A stretch of 64,000 nt of DNA from Sphingobacterium multivorum (GTDB lineage Bacteria; Bacteroidota; Bacteroidia; Sphingobacteriales; Sphingobacteriaceae). Under the pieces are notes generated by a model. That model saw only the letters and a program-made list of their open reading frames with translations. It was not told the origin of the DNA and searched no databases. The position numbers were made by a program, and so were the translations under genes. The DNA lies in contig NZ_UAUU01000011.1 of assembly GCF_900457465.1 (NCBI RefSeq), positions 620,001 through 684,000 of the forward strand, read 5' to 3'. Positions 35,063-44,879 of the stretch are shown here, in pieces; within the stretch, counting starts at the first letter, position 1; every line of letters begins with the position of its first letter.

Positions 35063-36639
35063 TGAAAGGAATTTTTAAAGAATGGGTGCCGGAGTGGTTG
35101 ATCAAGCTTATCCTGTTTAGTAGTCTAATGCCTAGCATGGTCTTATTTTTCCTGCCGGGGGCCAATACAAATGTCACTGCTGGATTTTATGGGGCGCAAC
35201 CCAGTGACATCCAGTTTCTGATTATTTTGTTTTATGCTGGTTTTGTCGGATTCTACGTGTTGGAACGACGCTTTTTTTTATACTTTCCCATTAAGCAGTA
35301 CTATATTATCTTTCATCTGCTACAGCTATTGAATTGCTTTTTGATGTACAGCATCACCGATATCAGCTGGGTATACGGGCTGCGTTTTTTTCAAGGTATG
35401 TTGTTTGCTTCTGCCGTAAACTTATCGATCTCCATGATATTTTCCAGGTTGAAAAGTGATCGGGCCAAGGAAGTAAGTTATGCTGTTTTTTTCGGCCTAT
35501 TATTATGTAGCTCGCCTTTTAATACGTTTGTTACGGCTGAATTTATCGATTCATTCAATTTTGATCAGCTCTATCTATACGCTGCATTATCATTTGTACC
35601 GGGTTTATTGCTCATTATGCTAACGATGCGCTCCATACGGCATATACGTCCTTACCCCCTGTTTTCATTAGACTGGGCAAGCTGCATTTTCTATAGTCTT
35701 GTGATCGTCAGTTTTGGCTATTTAATGGTGTATGGACAAGAAGTTTATTGGTTTAACGATCAGCATATGCTGATCATATTCGGGGTAGGTTTAACGTTGC
35801 TTATTCTTTTTATTGTTCGGCAAATGGTGCTCAGGCGTGTGTATGTTCATTTGGCGATTTTTAAAAACAGGAACTTTCTCTTGGGCTTATTGATTTTGTA
35901 CATGATGTATATCGAGCGCTTCTCCTTGACCATCTCAAATCAATATCTCGTACAGGTTATTCAACTCGATCCTATTCATTTGTCCTATATCCAGTGGTTT
36001 AATATTGCTGGTATTGTCGCTGGTGTTCTAGGCTCATTGTATTGGATGCTTGGGCAACGCCCCGTAAAATGGATCTGGATTTCGGGATATTGTTGCTTGC
36101 TGCTGTTTCACCAATGGATGTTTTTCTCCTTTGAGGGGCAGGGTAATGATGCGCATTTTTGGATACCCTTAGTTTTACACGGACTCGGAGTAGGGCTTAT
36201 TATGGTACCCACCATCTTATTTTGCATTACCAGTGTCAGCCCTCAATTGGGGGCTTCTGCGGCTGCGGTCTGTCTTGCTATCCGATACCTAGGCTACACG
36301 AGCAGTATCGGTTTACAGAATTTTTTCAAGTTGTTTGACTATGCCCAGCACCAGCAGGTTTTTAGGGACCAAACGGAAGTGGGCAATCCCTTATTTCGGG
36401 AGTACCTGCAGCAGGAATCTGTCAGCATTTTGCAGCATGGACTGCAGTATAAGGAACATACAGCCGCCTTAAAGCTCGTTGCTGAGCGGGTCAAGATCCA
36501 ATCCTTTGTGCGATATGCCATGGATTATTATGAGATCATGTCCATGATCAGTATCAGCATACTTTTGCTGATACTGATTTCGCCTTCCTTGAAAAGCATG
36601 TATAAAAAGTTGAGAAAAAACAGAATTTCTCCTGCTTAG
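35062..36639 (+). CDS. MFS drug:H+ antiporter-like permease (EmrB/DHA2 type)
   Basis: 525 residues with 12-14 transmembrane helices. The GTG start overlaps the TAG stop of the adaptor gene (TAGTG), so the operon is fully coupled. DHA2-type arrangement with a loop RQMVLRRVYVHLAIFKNRNF in the middle and a final helix MISISILLLILISPSLKSMY. The classical MFS motif A is weak. With the TolC and EmrA genes upstream it should form a tripartite export pump. Substrate unknown. Confidence 0.88.
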   Translation: MKGIFKEWVPEWLIKLILFSSLMPSMVLFFLPGANTNVTAGFYGAQPSDIQFLIILFYAGFVGFYVLERRFFLYFPIKQYYIIFHLLQLLNCFLMYSITDISWVYGLRFFQGMLFASAVNLSISMIFSRLKSDRAKEVSYAVFFGLLLCSSPFNTFVTAEFIDSFNFDQLYLYAALSFVPGLLLIMLTMRSIRHIRPYPLFSLDWASCIFYSLVIVSFGYLMVYGQEVYWFNDQHMLIIFGVGLTLLILFIVRQMVLRRVYVHLAIFKNRNFLLGLLILYMMYIERFSLTISNQYLVQVIQLDPIHLSYIQWFNIAGIVAGVLGSLYWMLGQRPVKWIWISGYCCLLLFHQWMFFSFEGQGNDAHFWIPLVLHGLGVGLIMVPTILFCITSVSPQLGASAAAVCLAIRYLGYTSSIGLQNFFKLFDYAQHQQVFRDQTEVGNPLFREYLQQESVSILQHGLQYKEHTAALKLVAERVKIQSFVRYAMDYYEIMSMISISILLLILISPSLKSMYKKLRKNRISPA

Positions 36640-36709
36640 CTGACAGTGCTACATTTTTCCTTTACCACAATATGCTGGTTAAGGAGACTTAAAAAAAAAT
36701 AGCATGCTA

Positions 36710-38086
36710 TCAGGATAGGGAACGATGGGGGATATCAATGCTAAAAACACTTCCAACGCCTTTTGCCGAGCGGACGGTGATCTCGCCTTGATGGAGAAGC
36801 ACGATTTTTCGGGTAAGCGATAAACCAATACCATTTCCCTCGCTATAATCTTTGTTGCTTCCACGATAAAATGGCGTGAATATATTGGGCAGATCGACCG
36901 GGTCAATGCCTATTCCGTCATCTTTAAATTCCAGCTGAACCCTATTTTCATCCGCCTTGATAGCGATTAGGCATTTTTGATTGGGTGAAAATTTACAGGC
37001 ATTTTCAATGAGGTTGACAAAGGCGACCTGCAATAGATACTCATTTGCATTGATGGATAGAAGTTTTTCATCTTCAATCGCCGGATCGACAAAAATGTCG
37101 AGTTTATAATTTGGACTTGACTGGAGAACCTGTTGGCATGCATCAATTAGTATTTCGTCTATACGTAAGGTTTTAAACGCGATTTCAGAACTGTCGTAAC
37201 TTGCTTTGGCAAAATCAAGTAAGCTATTAAATAACTTCTTCAGTTTCTGTGCATCATTGAGCGTATTGTCGATGACAGTTTTATACTCCACTATGCTACG
37301 GTCCTTATTGGCAGAAATCTCGAGTTCTGCAATCATTGCGGCCAAGGGTGTTCTTAGCTCATGCGAGATATTGGAGACAAAATGCTTTTGGGCATCAAAG
37401 GAGTTCTCGAGGCTGTCGAGCATCGCATTGAATGTGCTGGCCAATTCGGAAAGCTTGTCTTTATTTCCGCTACTCGTAAGCCTGGCATCCAAACTTGTTG
37501 CAGAAATGGTTTTTACACGTTGTGTCATTTCCAGGATAGGTTGAAAGACCTTTTTGGAAAAGAATATTCCTGCTGCATAGATCAGAAATATAGACAAAAT
37601 GAAAACCAAAAAAATGGTAGATAATAGACTATTCAGTTTATTGTAGCCGTATTGATCATAGGCTGCGGCTGTGATGATGTAAGTTTTGTCTTTGTACGGA
37701 AAGGTTATGCCGATGACCTGCCATTTTTCCTGATAAAATCGTATCTCTTTATTTTTGAGAATATCCTGCAACATGGCTGGTGTCTCTTTGACAAAGTCGA
37801 TATCTACGGCATCATGATACAAGAGATCAAAACGGGTGTCGTAAATTGCAACCTCGACTTCGTTGAGGATTTTTCGGTTGTTGTGGTAGATATCTTCTAA
37901 GGTCTTTTTGTCAACTTTTGCATTCAAAAAAAGGTTTGCTTTGGTGTAAGCTTCTTTTTTCAATAGGGCGTAAAATTCTCTTTCCCGATTCTCCACCGCT
38001 GAAAAATATACTGTACAGGCAAATACCAGCAATATGGTGGCTGTAATCAGCGTGAACAATATGGAGATTCGTGTCCTGATTGGCAT
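36710..38086 (-). CDS. Sensor histidine kinase with HAMP domain
   Basis: 458 residues. Two membrane segments (ILFTLITATILLVFACTVYF; NSLLSTIFLVFILSIFLIYAAG) flank a periplasmic sensor of about 130 residues. HAMP (RVKTISATSLDARLTSSG), HisKA (KHFVSNISHELRTPLAAMIAE, His about residue 245) and HATPase_c (VNLIENACKFSP, FKDDGIGIDP, GNGIGLSLTRKIV) follow. The start overlaps the stop of the response regulator gene. With its partner it forms an OmpR/CusSR-like system next to the efflux operon, which it may control (inference from position). Confidence 0.93.
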   Translation of the reverse strand: MPIRTRISILFTLITATILLVFACTVYFSAVENREREFYALLKKEAYTKANLFLNAKVDKKTLEDIYHNNRKILNEVEVAIYDTRFDLLYHDAVDIDFVKETPAMLQDILKNKEIRFYQEKWQVIGITFPYKDKTYIITAAAYDQYGYNKLNSLLSTIFLVFILSIFLIYAAGIFFSKKVFQPILEMTQRVKTISATSLDARLTSSGNKDKLSELASTFNAMLDSLENSFDAQKHFVSNISHELRTPLAAMIAELEISANKDRSIVEYKTVIDNTLNDAQKLKKLFNSLLDFAKASYDSSEIAFKTLRIDEILIDACQQVLQSSPNYKLDIFVDPAIEDEKLLSINANEYLLQVAFVNLIENACKFSPNQKCLIAIKADENRVQLEFKDDGIGIDPVDLPNIFTPFYRGSNKDYSEGNGIGLSLTRKIVLLHQGEITVRSAKGVGSVFSIDIPHRSLS

Positions 38087-38767
38087 TAGTCTTGTTTTAG
38101 AATAAAGCCCATTCCGGATTTGGTATGGATATATCTGGTCGCAAAATCTTTGTCGATTTTTTTACGTAGATAGTTGATGTAAACATCAATGAAGTTGGTT
38201 CCGGTGTCGAAATGCGTTTCCCACACTTTTTCAGCAATTTCCATTCTGGAAAGGACACGCTCGGGATTCTGCAATAAATAATGGAGTAACTTGAACTCTT
38301 TTGGGGGTCAAATGGATTTCGACCGTATTCCTTTTGACGCTTTTGGTATGGAGGTTCATTTCCAGGTCTCCATAACGCAAAATTGTTCCCGTGAGTGTAT
38401 CTTGTTTTTGATATCTTTTGAGCAGGACTCTGATGCGGGCTAGGAGTTCGCGCATTTCAAAAGGTTTGACCAGATAGTCATCCGCTCTGGCGTCAAAACC
38501 CTCAATTTTATCATCTGTAGTTCCTAATGCTGTTAACATGATAATGGGAACATCGGGTTTGATATGACGAATTTCTTTGCAGAGATCCAATCCATCCATC
38601 TTAGGGAGTACGATATCGGTTATGATAAGATCAAAGTCGTGTTGTAAGGCCATTTTCTTTCCAGATATGCCGTCGTAGGCAATAGCTGTTTGAAATTCAT
38701 TTTCATCAAGTCCGCGTTTGATCAATCCTGCGACACGTACGTCATCTTCGACTAGGAGAATCTTCAT
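38086..38767 (-). pseudogene. OmpR-family response regulator, one frameshift
   Basis: The receiver domain is complete (KILLVEDDVRVAGLIKRGLD, phosphoacceptor in LIITDIVLPKMDGLDL, Lys in DDYLVKPFEMRELLARI). The winged-helix DNA-binding domain begins (GDLEMNLHTKSVKR, TVEIHLTPK), slips at a CCCCCAAAA stretch near 38303, and continues in another frame with LQNPERVLSRMEIAEKVWE, FIDVYINYLRKKIDKDF and IHTKSGMGFILKQ. One fewer A gives a normal protein of about 226 residues. It precedes and overlaps its kinase gene. Confidence 0.88.
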
Positions 38768-38971
38768 ATAAAGAAAAACGTTAAAAACTTCGATAAATCG
38801 AAGTTTATCTATGATACCAAATCATGGGCTATCCATGCATTGTCCCTACAAATGTATCAAACTACGCTAAATTTACACGGATATGCAAATAAAACTTTCT
38901 ACACGGTCCTGCGATGACATCACTTACCTAATGTCTGTTATTGATCGTAGAATAGGACTACTTTTGGAATT

Positions 38972-40258
38972 TTAAAAATGAATGGAAAAAATATGTTGAT
39001 TATTTTCAAATTGATAATCAACATTCCAGCCTTGATACCGGGCGATTTCGGTAATAATTGCCAATCCTAAACCACTGCCTTGGCTGTTTTTCGAAAGTTT
39101 GGAAAACCGTTTGAATAAAAGTATTTTATCTAAGGGCATTGAACCGGGATTATATACCGTTAAAGAAGTTTGATTGAGATGTACAGCAAGTGTATCGTTG
39201 GCATTGCTGTAACGTATGGCGTTCAGGAGTAGGTTGTTGATCAGGATTTCGGTCAGACTGCTGTTTCCTGTCAGCAGCACCGACGGTTGGATCTCTTGTT
39301 GCAGCTGTAGCTGTTTTAGCTCCAGATGTTCTTGCATGACTTCAATACTTTGTGTAACAAGCGAGTCCATACTGATTTTTTCGGAATGATCGAATTGACT
39401 ATTGTCAATCTTGGCGAGCAGCAGCAGGTTGCGGTTGATTCGCGTGCTACGTGAAAGCGCTTTATGCATATCTTCAAAGAGCTGGTATTGCTCATCACTT
39501 AGATCAGGGTACTGCAATAAGATATCTAACTTATTTTTTAGGATTGCCAAGGGTGTTTGCAATTCATGAGAAGCATTTTCAGTGAATTCCTTTTGTGATC
39601 GGTATACGGCCAGGTTTTTTTCAAGAAGCTTGGATAAGGATTGATTAAGCTCATGGAACTCTATGGTGTCCGTTTGCTGAAAGTCAACCTGTTGTTGACT
39701 ATTGAGATTAAATGCCTTCAATTTATCAACAGTATCTCGAAATGGTTTCCAGAGCCTAAGTGATATTTTTCTGGAGATAATAAGTAAACCAATGACCAAG
39801 ATAACAAAGAAAAACAGTGTTGTTGCGGCGATGGCGGCGATGGTTTCTACAGATTCTTCAATATTTGTTTGTACGGTAAAACGATAAGGCGCACCATTGA
39901 TCTGAATGACAGATGATAGGCATCTAAATCGGTCGATTGTCTTTGGCTCGACAAAACGCTGCGGTTTTTCGATGGTATACACGCTATCTTGCAATAAATC
40001 GCCCGGTTTTACTTGATGTATATTCGTTTCAGGTTGTATGCTATTCCATAAAGCGATGCTGGCTTGGAGCTTGTCTTCGGACAGTTTTAAACTGTTCAGC
40101 TCGTAGGTTGTTTTCTTGACGATAATTTCGTTATGTTCGTCTAATTCACTTTTCCATATCCCGTCGATTACAAAATAATAAACAGGAATGCTGACACCTA
40201 GTACGATCAATACATAGAGTAGAAATGGGGTCGTTATTTTGCTCAGTAGGGGTTTCAT
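38972..40258 (-). CDS. Sensor histidine kinase
   Basis: 428 residues. Two membrane segments (TPFLLYVLIVLGVSIPVYYFV and ATTLFFFVILVIGLLIISRK) enclose a sensor of about 110 residues. HisKA motif EFTENASHELQTPLAILKNKL; HATPase_c with NNLLLNAIRYSN and GSGLGLAIITEIARY. A HAMP-like linker lies between. It is located 9 bp after its response regulator gene (40268-40942) and is probably co-transcribed. Signal unknown. Confidence 0.92.
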   Translation of the reverse strand: MKPLLSKITTPFLLYVLIVLGVSIPVYYFVIDGIWKSELDEHNEIIVKKTTYELNSLKLSEDKLQASIALWNSIQPETNIHQVKPGDLLQDSVYTIEKPQRFVEPKTIDRFRCLSSVIQINGAPYRFTVQTNIEESVETIAAIAATTLFFFVILVIGLLIISRKISLRLWKPFRDTVDKLKAFNLNSQQQVDFQQTDTIEFHELNQSLSKLLEKNLAVYRSQKEFTENASHELQTPLAILKNKLDILLQYPDLSDEQYQLFEDMHKALSRSTRINRNLLLLAKIDNSQFDHSEKISMDSLVTQSIEVMQEHLELKQLQLQQEIQPSVLLTGNSSLTEILINNLLLNAIRYSNANDTLAVHLNQTSLTVYNPGSMPLDKILLFKRFSKLSKNSQGSGLGLAIITEIARYQGWNVDYQFENNQHIFSIHF

Positions 40259-40267
40259 CTTACTATT

Positions 40268-40942
40268 TTAATTTTCCCATTTGTAGCCCGTACCGTATAC
40301 CGTTTTGATATAGGGTTGACTTCCGGCGTCCTGTAGTTTCTTTTTTAAATTTTTGACATGGGCATAGACAAAGTCATGGTTATCGAGCATATCAGCAATG
40401 TCGCCAGACAAGTGTTCCGCTAAGGTGCTTTTTGAAATTACTTTATTTTTGTTGCCGATAAAAAACATCAGCAGATCGAACTCTTTTTTGGTCAATACAA
40501 CAGGAAGATCATTGACAATAACAGTTTTTGCCAGTAGATCAATCTGTATTTCATTTTGCACAACAATATTTGAGCTGTTGAATGGTTTCCGACGGATCAG
40601 GGAATAGATTCGTGCTGTGAGTTCAGATAAATGGAAAGGTTTGGTCAGATAATCGTCGGCCCCCAGTTGTAGTCCATGAATTTTGTCGTCCAATGCATTT
40701 TTTGCAGAAATGATGATCACACCGTCCTGCTTTCGCTGCGTCTTCAACTCTTCGAGTAGTTTCAGACCATTTCCATCTGGTAGGCCGATGTCCAGTAAGA
40801 TACAGTCGTACTGGTATAACTGAATTTTGTCCAGAGCATCCTGCAAAGTTGGCGCAAATTCGCATAAATACTGTTGCTCGCTAAGGTATGTTGCGATGCT
40901 TTTGGCCAGCTCCAATTCGTCTTCTATGATCAAAATCTTCAT
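40268..40942 (-). CDS. OmpR-family response regulator
   Basis: 224 residues from the ATG at 40942 (MKILIIEDELELAKSIATYL); seven extra codons are open upstream but unlikely. The receiver has the phosphoacceptor in CILLDIGLPDGNGLKL and Lys in DDYLTKPFHLSELTARI. The trans_reg_C winged helix (VLTKKEFDLLMFFIGNKNKV, then NHDFVYAHVKNLKKKL and IKTVYGTGYKWE) is complete. Partner of the kinase at 38972-40258. Confidence 0.94.
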   Translation of the reverse strand: MKILIIEDELELAKSIATYLSEQQYLCEFAPTLQDALDKIQLYQYDCILLDIGLPDGNGLKLLEELKTQRKQDGVIIISAKNALDDKIHGLQLGADDYLTKPFHLSELTARIYSLIRRKPFNSSNIVVQNEIQIDLLAKTVIVNDLPVVLTKKEFDLLMFFIGNKNKVISKSTLAEHLSGDIADMLDNHDFVYAHVKNLKKKLQDAGSQPYIKTVYGTGYKWEN

Positions 40943-41109
40943 GTGGTAAAGATAGAATTTCAATTTAGTAGAAATTTAGAATTTATTTCGCAATGATCTA
41001 TCAATTTTGTTCATTTTTATTTCTTGTCCTACGACAAGTGTAATCGCTATTGAAACGTGTAATTTTAGTATAAATCAGTTATTTAGTGTTTAAAAAAAAT
41101 CAAAACGAA

Positions 41110-41634
41110 ATGGATAAACCGAAATCATTAAAATTAGAAATCATCATTCCTGCTTATCGCATGCACAGTCAAATTTTTCTGAATGCGTTGGATGGCGTTT
41201 CGGAAGAAGATGCATTAAAACGAATTGATGGACAGACCAACCATATCGTATGGATGGCAGGTAATTTTGTAAATGTGCGTTATGCAATGGCACATGTTCT
41301 TGGGCTTCAGGAAAATGATCCTTACCATGAGCTATTTTTTATGGGAAAGACACTCGATGAAAGTTATCACTATCCCAGTGTGCAGGAATTAAAAGAAAAT
41401 TTTATATCGATATCACCGAAAGTCTATGCTGCTTTGCTGCAAGTGGACGATACGCAGCTGGCTGAACTATTTAAAATGAATATGAATATCCCTTTTATTG
41501 AGGAGGACAAGCTAAATTTCATAGGGATGTGTATCGGACGGGAAGATTATCTTGCCGGTCAGATTGCCTTGATGCGAAGGTTGCTGCACTATCCAGGCAT
41601 GAAATACGATATTGACGAAAAAATCCAGTACTAA
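41110..41634 (+). CDS. DinB-superfamily protein
   Basis: 174 residues from the ATG at 41110 (MDKPKSLKLEIIIPAYRMHS); a GTG at 41086 in frame is also possible. The DinB four-helix bundle pattern is present, with QTNHIVWMAGNFVNVRYAMA as the first metal-ligand helix and a later IGREDYLAGQIALMRRLL. The second His ligand of classical DinB (H-x3-H) is replaced in GREDYLAGQ, so metal binding may be altered. Function in this family varies (thiol-dependent transferases, stress proteins). A strong hairpin terminator follows. Confidence 0.75.
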   Translation: MDKPKSLKLEIIIPAYRMHSQIFLNALDGVSEEDALKRIDGQTNHIVWMAGNFVNVRYAMAHVLGLQENDPYHELFFMGKTLDESYHYPSVQELKENFISISPKVYAALLQVDDTQLAELFKMNMNIPFIEEDKLNFIGMCIGREDYLAGQIALMRRLLHYPGMKYDIDEKIQY

Positions 41635-41654
41635 AAGAAAAAATCCAGTACTTA

Positions 41655-41702
41655 AAAAACTCAAGATCGGCCGCTGCTTAAAACGTCCGATCTTGAGTTT
41701 TT
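41655..41702 (+). terminator. Intrinsic terminator after the DinB-like gene
   Basis: A 16-bp stem, AAAAACTCAAGATCGG with complement CCGATCTTGAGTTTTT, flanks a 16-nt loop and ends in T residues. It follows two copies of AAAAAATCCAGTACT (41617-41652), a small direct duplication covering the end of the gene. Confidence 0.8.
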
Positions 41703-41773
41703 AAGTATGGACCCAGCCGCATGATCTGTCTGCGCTGAAAAGTCAATACGTTGTTTATACCTAGAAATAAGGT

Positions 41774-42523
41774 TTACTCGCTACCTTTTATCGTCAATAT
41801 AACACCTGAATATTTCTCGTGGTCTTTACCGATATAGAGCAGATCGACTTTTTTTGTCGCAGCATCCTCGAGCTGTTTTTTCAATAGATTTAAATCTATT
41901 TTTTCCGTTTTTTCCTGCCATTCATCGGTCGATTGGGGCCTGAACGAAGCAATGTTCTTCATGTCAAAAAGTGCCGAATTTGTGTCGAGCTGCTTTGAAC
42001 GATGTATAAAAATAGTGTCGCCCAGTATTTTATCTATTTTTATCCAACCTGCAGGAAGTCCATTTATACTGTTACCGTCCTGATCGGTAAAAAAAGTAGC
42101 GCCATAAAGTTGACCTGCCTTTAGTTGCTTCAAATTATCAACCATCTGACCGACTTCTTTTTCCCGTTGTTGATTGCCCAATTTATTCTTTACCCCATAA
42201 ATGACTGCCCAGATAAGGATTGCCGCAGTGACAATTAGAAATCCTTTCCATAACTGAAAATAGGGGATGCTATACTGACTTTTGAACGCTTTGATCTCGG
42301 CTTTTAATTCATCTGAATAATTCCGCGCGTGAATCAATTTTCCTTGTTCGTCGTAAAGTCTGGAAAGTTTAACAAATCCACCGCCAAAAGGTAGGCCTAT
42401 AAACCGACGGGCTGGCGTAATAATCTGTAAGGTGAAATTTCGTGGCGCGTTTTCTTTTTTTAAGGTCGCTGTTACCGTTTTTTCTGCTAATACAAAGTCG
42501 TAGATACTGAAAATAAAAAACAT
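41774..42523 (-). CDS. Uncharacterised membrane-anchored protein
   Basis: 249 residues. An N-terminal hydrophobic segment (MFFIFSIYDFVLA) and a second one at residues about 93-111 (FLIVTAAILIWAVIYGV) flank a first small domain; a C-terminal soluble domain of about 130 residues follows (YGATFFTDQDGNSINGLPAGW, IKIDKILGDTIFIHRSK). No recognised family. It is convergent with the DinB gene and divergent from the serine hydrolase. Confidence 0.55.
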   Translation of the reverse strand: MFFIFSIYDFVLAEKTVTATLKKENAPRNFTLQIITPARRFIGLPFGGGFVKLSRLYDEQGKLIHARNYSDELKAEIKAFKSQYSIPYFQLWKGFLIVTAAILIWAVIYGVKNKLGNQQREKEVGQMVDNLKQLKAGQLYGATFFTDQDGNSINGLPAGWIKIDKILGDTIFIHRSKQLDTNSALFDMKNIASFRPQSTDEWQEKTEKIDLNLLKKQLEDAATKKVDLLYIGKDHEKYSGVILTIKGSE

Positions 42524-42768
42524 AGTCTGTCGTGATTTTTTAATGAAGAACTGAGGGAAGGATTCCGGATCAGTTCGACTTCATGAGAAATGAAGCATAA
42601 AAGCAAAATTAAAAGAAATAAATAAAAATCAATAAAAACACCCGGGCATTGCAAGAAAATTTCGATTTTTGAAGGGTACATTTTTGAAAAGCAATAAGAT
42701 CAAATTGATTTAATACGCTGTGCCTTTCAGTAGGCTGACAATATAAACCGAAATGTGCGGTATAAAAT

Positions 42769-43893
42769 ATGATAAACCTAAAACTGAGTTTTATTTTGAT
42801 CTGTGTAACAAGTGCTGTTATGGGACAAAAAATGGATAAATCAAAATTGGATAGCACCATTGCAGGCTATTACAAGGACCCGGCAGCTCCGGGGATTAGT
42901 TGTGCAGTTAGCCAAAATGGTCGTCTTATTTATCGTTATGCAATTGGACGTGCAGATTTGAAGGAAAAACGTGCAATCACATCCAGTTCACATTTTCGCC
43001 TAGCATCGGTAAGCAAACAGGTGACTGCACAGGCGATATATACCTTAGTGATTCAAAAGCGTTTAAAACTAGACGACCCATTGTCCCTTTTTTTTAAAGA
43101 TCTGCCAGTCGCGCTGAAGGGTATTACTGTTGCGCAGCTTCTGCAACATACATCCGGAATCTGGGACTATGAAGAGCTTATACCGAAAGAAAGGAAAGAT
43201 CAGGTATCGGATAAGGATGTGCTGATGTATATCCGGCAGACCGATCGTTTATATTTCCCTTCGGGGAGTCAGTTCCGTTATAGCAATACGGGATATTGTC
43301 TCTTATCGCTGATTGTTGAGGAAGTTGCGAAAAAATCCTTTGCTTCATTTGTCAAAAGTCAATTGTTTGAACCCATAGGCATTAGCAAGGGATTGGTATA
43401 TGAACCGGGCACGACGGTTGATGAACGAGTCTATGGTTATCATCCGACGGAAGGTTCCTACCTGTTTGCCGATCAGAGTGTGACAAGTGCAACACAGGGG
43501 GATGGCGGTGTTTATCTATCTGCGGATGAATATCATACATGGGCCAATTTTTTGGTAAAAGATCGGTTAATACAGCCGGGACTGGAGCAATTGTTCGATC
43601 AAATGGCCTACCCGGTAAAGGATGGAATAGCGTATCATTTCGGCTGGTTTATTCAAAAAAAAGCAGGCCACAAAATCCTGTTTCATTCAGGTGAATCTAC
43701 CGGGTTTCATCATATCGTTTATATCGATGTACAGAAAGACCTTGTGGTTTCACTCTTTAGCAATCGTGATGATTTTATGATCGGTGAAGCTTTTGATGCC
43801 ATCCTTAAAACAATGGATATCAGCAAACCGGTATTGAATGGGCAGCATCGCTCAACTTTTGCATGGTTGAACGGAGTATATGCGAATGAGTGA
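42769..43893 (+). CDS. Serine hydrolase of the beta-lactamase class C / PBP family
   Basis: 374 residues with a signal peptide (KLSFILICVTSAVMGQ). The three active-site motifs are present: SxxK as SVSK in FRLASVSKQVTAQAIY, YxN as YSNTGYCLL, and HxG-type HSGESTGFHH. Other family segments are LLQHTSGIWDY and GDGGVYLSADEY. The lack of a strong KTG motif and the general layout point to an esterase or D-aminopeptidase-like enzyme rather than a resistance beta-lactamase; activity cannot be deduced. It is monocistronic. Confidence 0.9.
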   Translation: MINLKLSFILICVTSAVMGQKMDKSKLDSTIAGYYKDPAAPGISCAVSQNGRLIYRYAIGRADLKEKRAITSSSHFRLASVSKQVTAQAIYTLVIQKRLKLDDPLSLFFKDLPVALKGITVAQLLQHTSGIWDYEELIPKERKDQVSDKDVLMYIRQTDRLYFPSGSQFRYSNTGYCLLSLIVEEVAKKSFASFVKSQLFEPIGISKGLVYEPGTTVDERVYGYHPTEGSYLFADQSVTSATQGDGGVYLSADEYHTWANFLVKDRLIQPGLEQLFDQMAYPVKDGIAYHFGWFIQKKAGHKILFHSGESTGFHHIVYIDVQKDLVVSLFSNRDDFMIGEAFDAILKTMDISKPVLNGQHRSTFAWLNGVYANE

Positions 43894-43921
43894 AAGAGGG
43901 ACGCGGATTGAAATAAGCATA

Positions 43922-43963
43922 AACAATAAATCGTCACAGGTAAAGCTGCGACGATTTATTGTT
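43922..43963. terminator. Bidirectional terminator
   Basis: A 14-bp perfect stem AACAATAAATCGTC/GACGATTTATTGTT with a 14-nt loop lies between the convergent serine hydrolase and hydroxyacyl-CoA dehydrogenase genes. Confidence 0.75.
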
Positions 43964-43974
43964 CATGAAGAGAC

Positions 43975-44864
43975 CTATTTTAAAAAGTCGGGCGATTGAT
44001 AGGCCGGATTGGGATAGGTATAGAACCCTTCCCCAGTAGCGACGCCCAATTTGTTTTTGTCTATAAAATGCTCCTTGAGATAGGCTACTGTTTTGATCTT
44101 TAAGGGGTCATTGGTCGCATCGGCGCTCATTTTGTTGATATTATAGGCTGTTGTGATGCCAACGATATCGAGTATGCCGAAGGGGCCTGTTGGCGCTCCA
44201 GTGGCAACCATCCAGGTTTTGTCGATCGTTTGGGCATCCGCCACTTCGTTGACCAAAAGATCTGTTGCCGCGAAAGTAATGGGACAAGTAAGGAGTTTAC
44301 AATATAGCCAGGTTGCTCCTTATGTAGTGGTAGGGCAACCATACCAATGGATTTTGCAAAGTTTACAACCTGCTCAAATACTTTTTATCTGTACCGATGC
44401 CCATAATTTCTGCTGTATGTGCTTCCAGATTTCATTGGCAAATGTAGCGCAAGGAACTTCTCGGGACGGCCGGTTTCTTGGGCAAATTGACTTGGTAGCA
44501 AGGTTGAGGAGTTTGTGGCAAAAATGGTTTTCTCCGGAGCGACTTTCGCTAACTCCTGATAGAAACCAATTTTAATGGCTGGGTTTTCGGGAACAGCTTC
44601 GATAAGAAGATCTGCGTTTGCTACCGCCGCGGCAAGATCCGAACTATAGCTGAGCCTGTCAAAGGTTGAAGCCAGTTGTTCTTTACTCGCATGAAGATCT
44701 TTCTCGAATGCCTGCGCCAAAATATCAAATTTTGCTGCAGCTTTTTTTAATACATCGTCGTTGATGTCGTATACAGTGACATGATAGCCATGAAATGCTG
44801 TTTGGAAAGCGATTTGATAGCCTAAAACCCCACTGCCAGCTATCGTTATATTTTTAAAGTCCAT
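43975..44864 (-). pseudogene. 3-hydroxyacyl-CoA dehydrogenase, several frameshifts
   Basis: The first frame (44864 to about 44440) has the NAD-binding Rossmann motif (ITIAGSGVLGYQIAFQTAFHG) and the catalytic-domain approach IFATNSSTLLPSQFA. It then slips: FLALH continues as FANEIWKH in another frame. Later pieces are IGMVALPLHKEQPGYIVNSL and VNEVADAQTIDKTWMVATGAPTGPFGILDIVG up to GEGFYTYPNPAYQSPDF. At least three breaks occur, each repaired by restoring one base in a short homopolymer (for example four T in CATTTTGCC, six A in GATAAAAAAGTA). Intact length is about 297 residues. It belongs to fatty-acid metabolism and lies 15 bp after oleate hydratase. Confidence 0.85.
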
Positions 44865-44879
44865 GATGTTATTGTTTTT

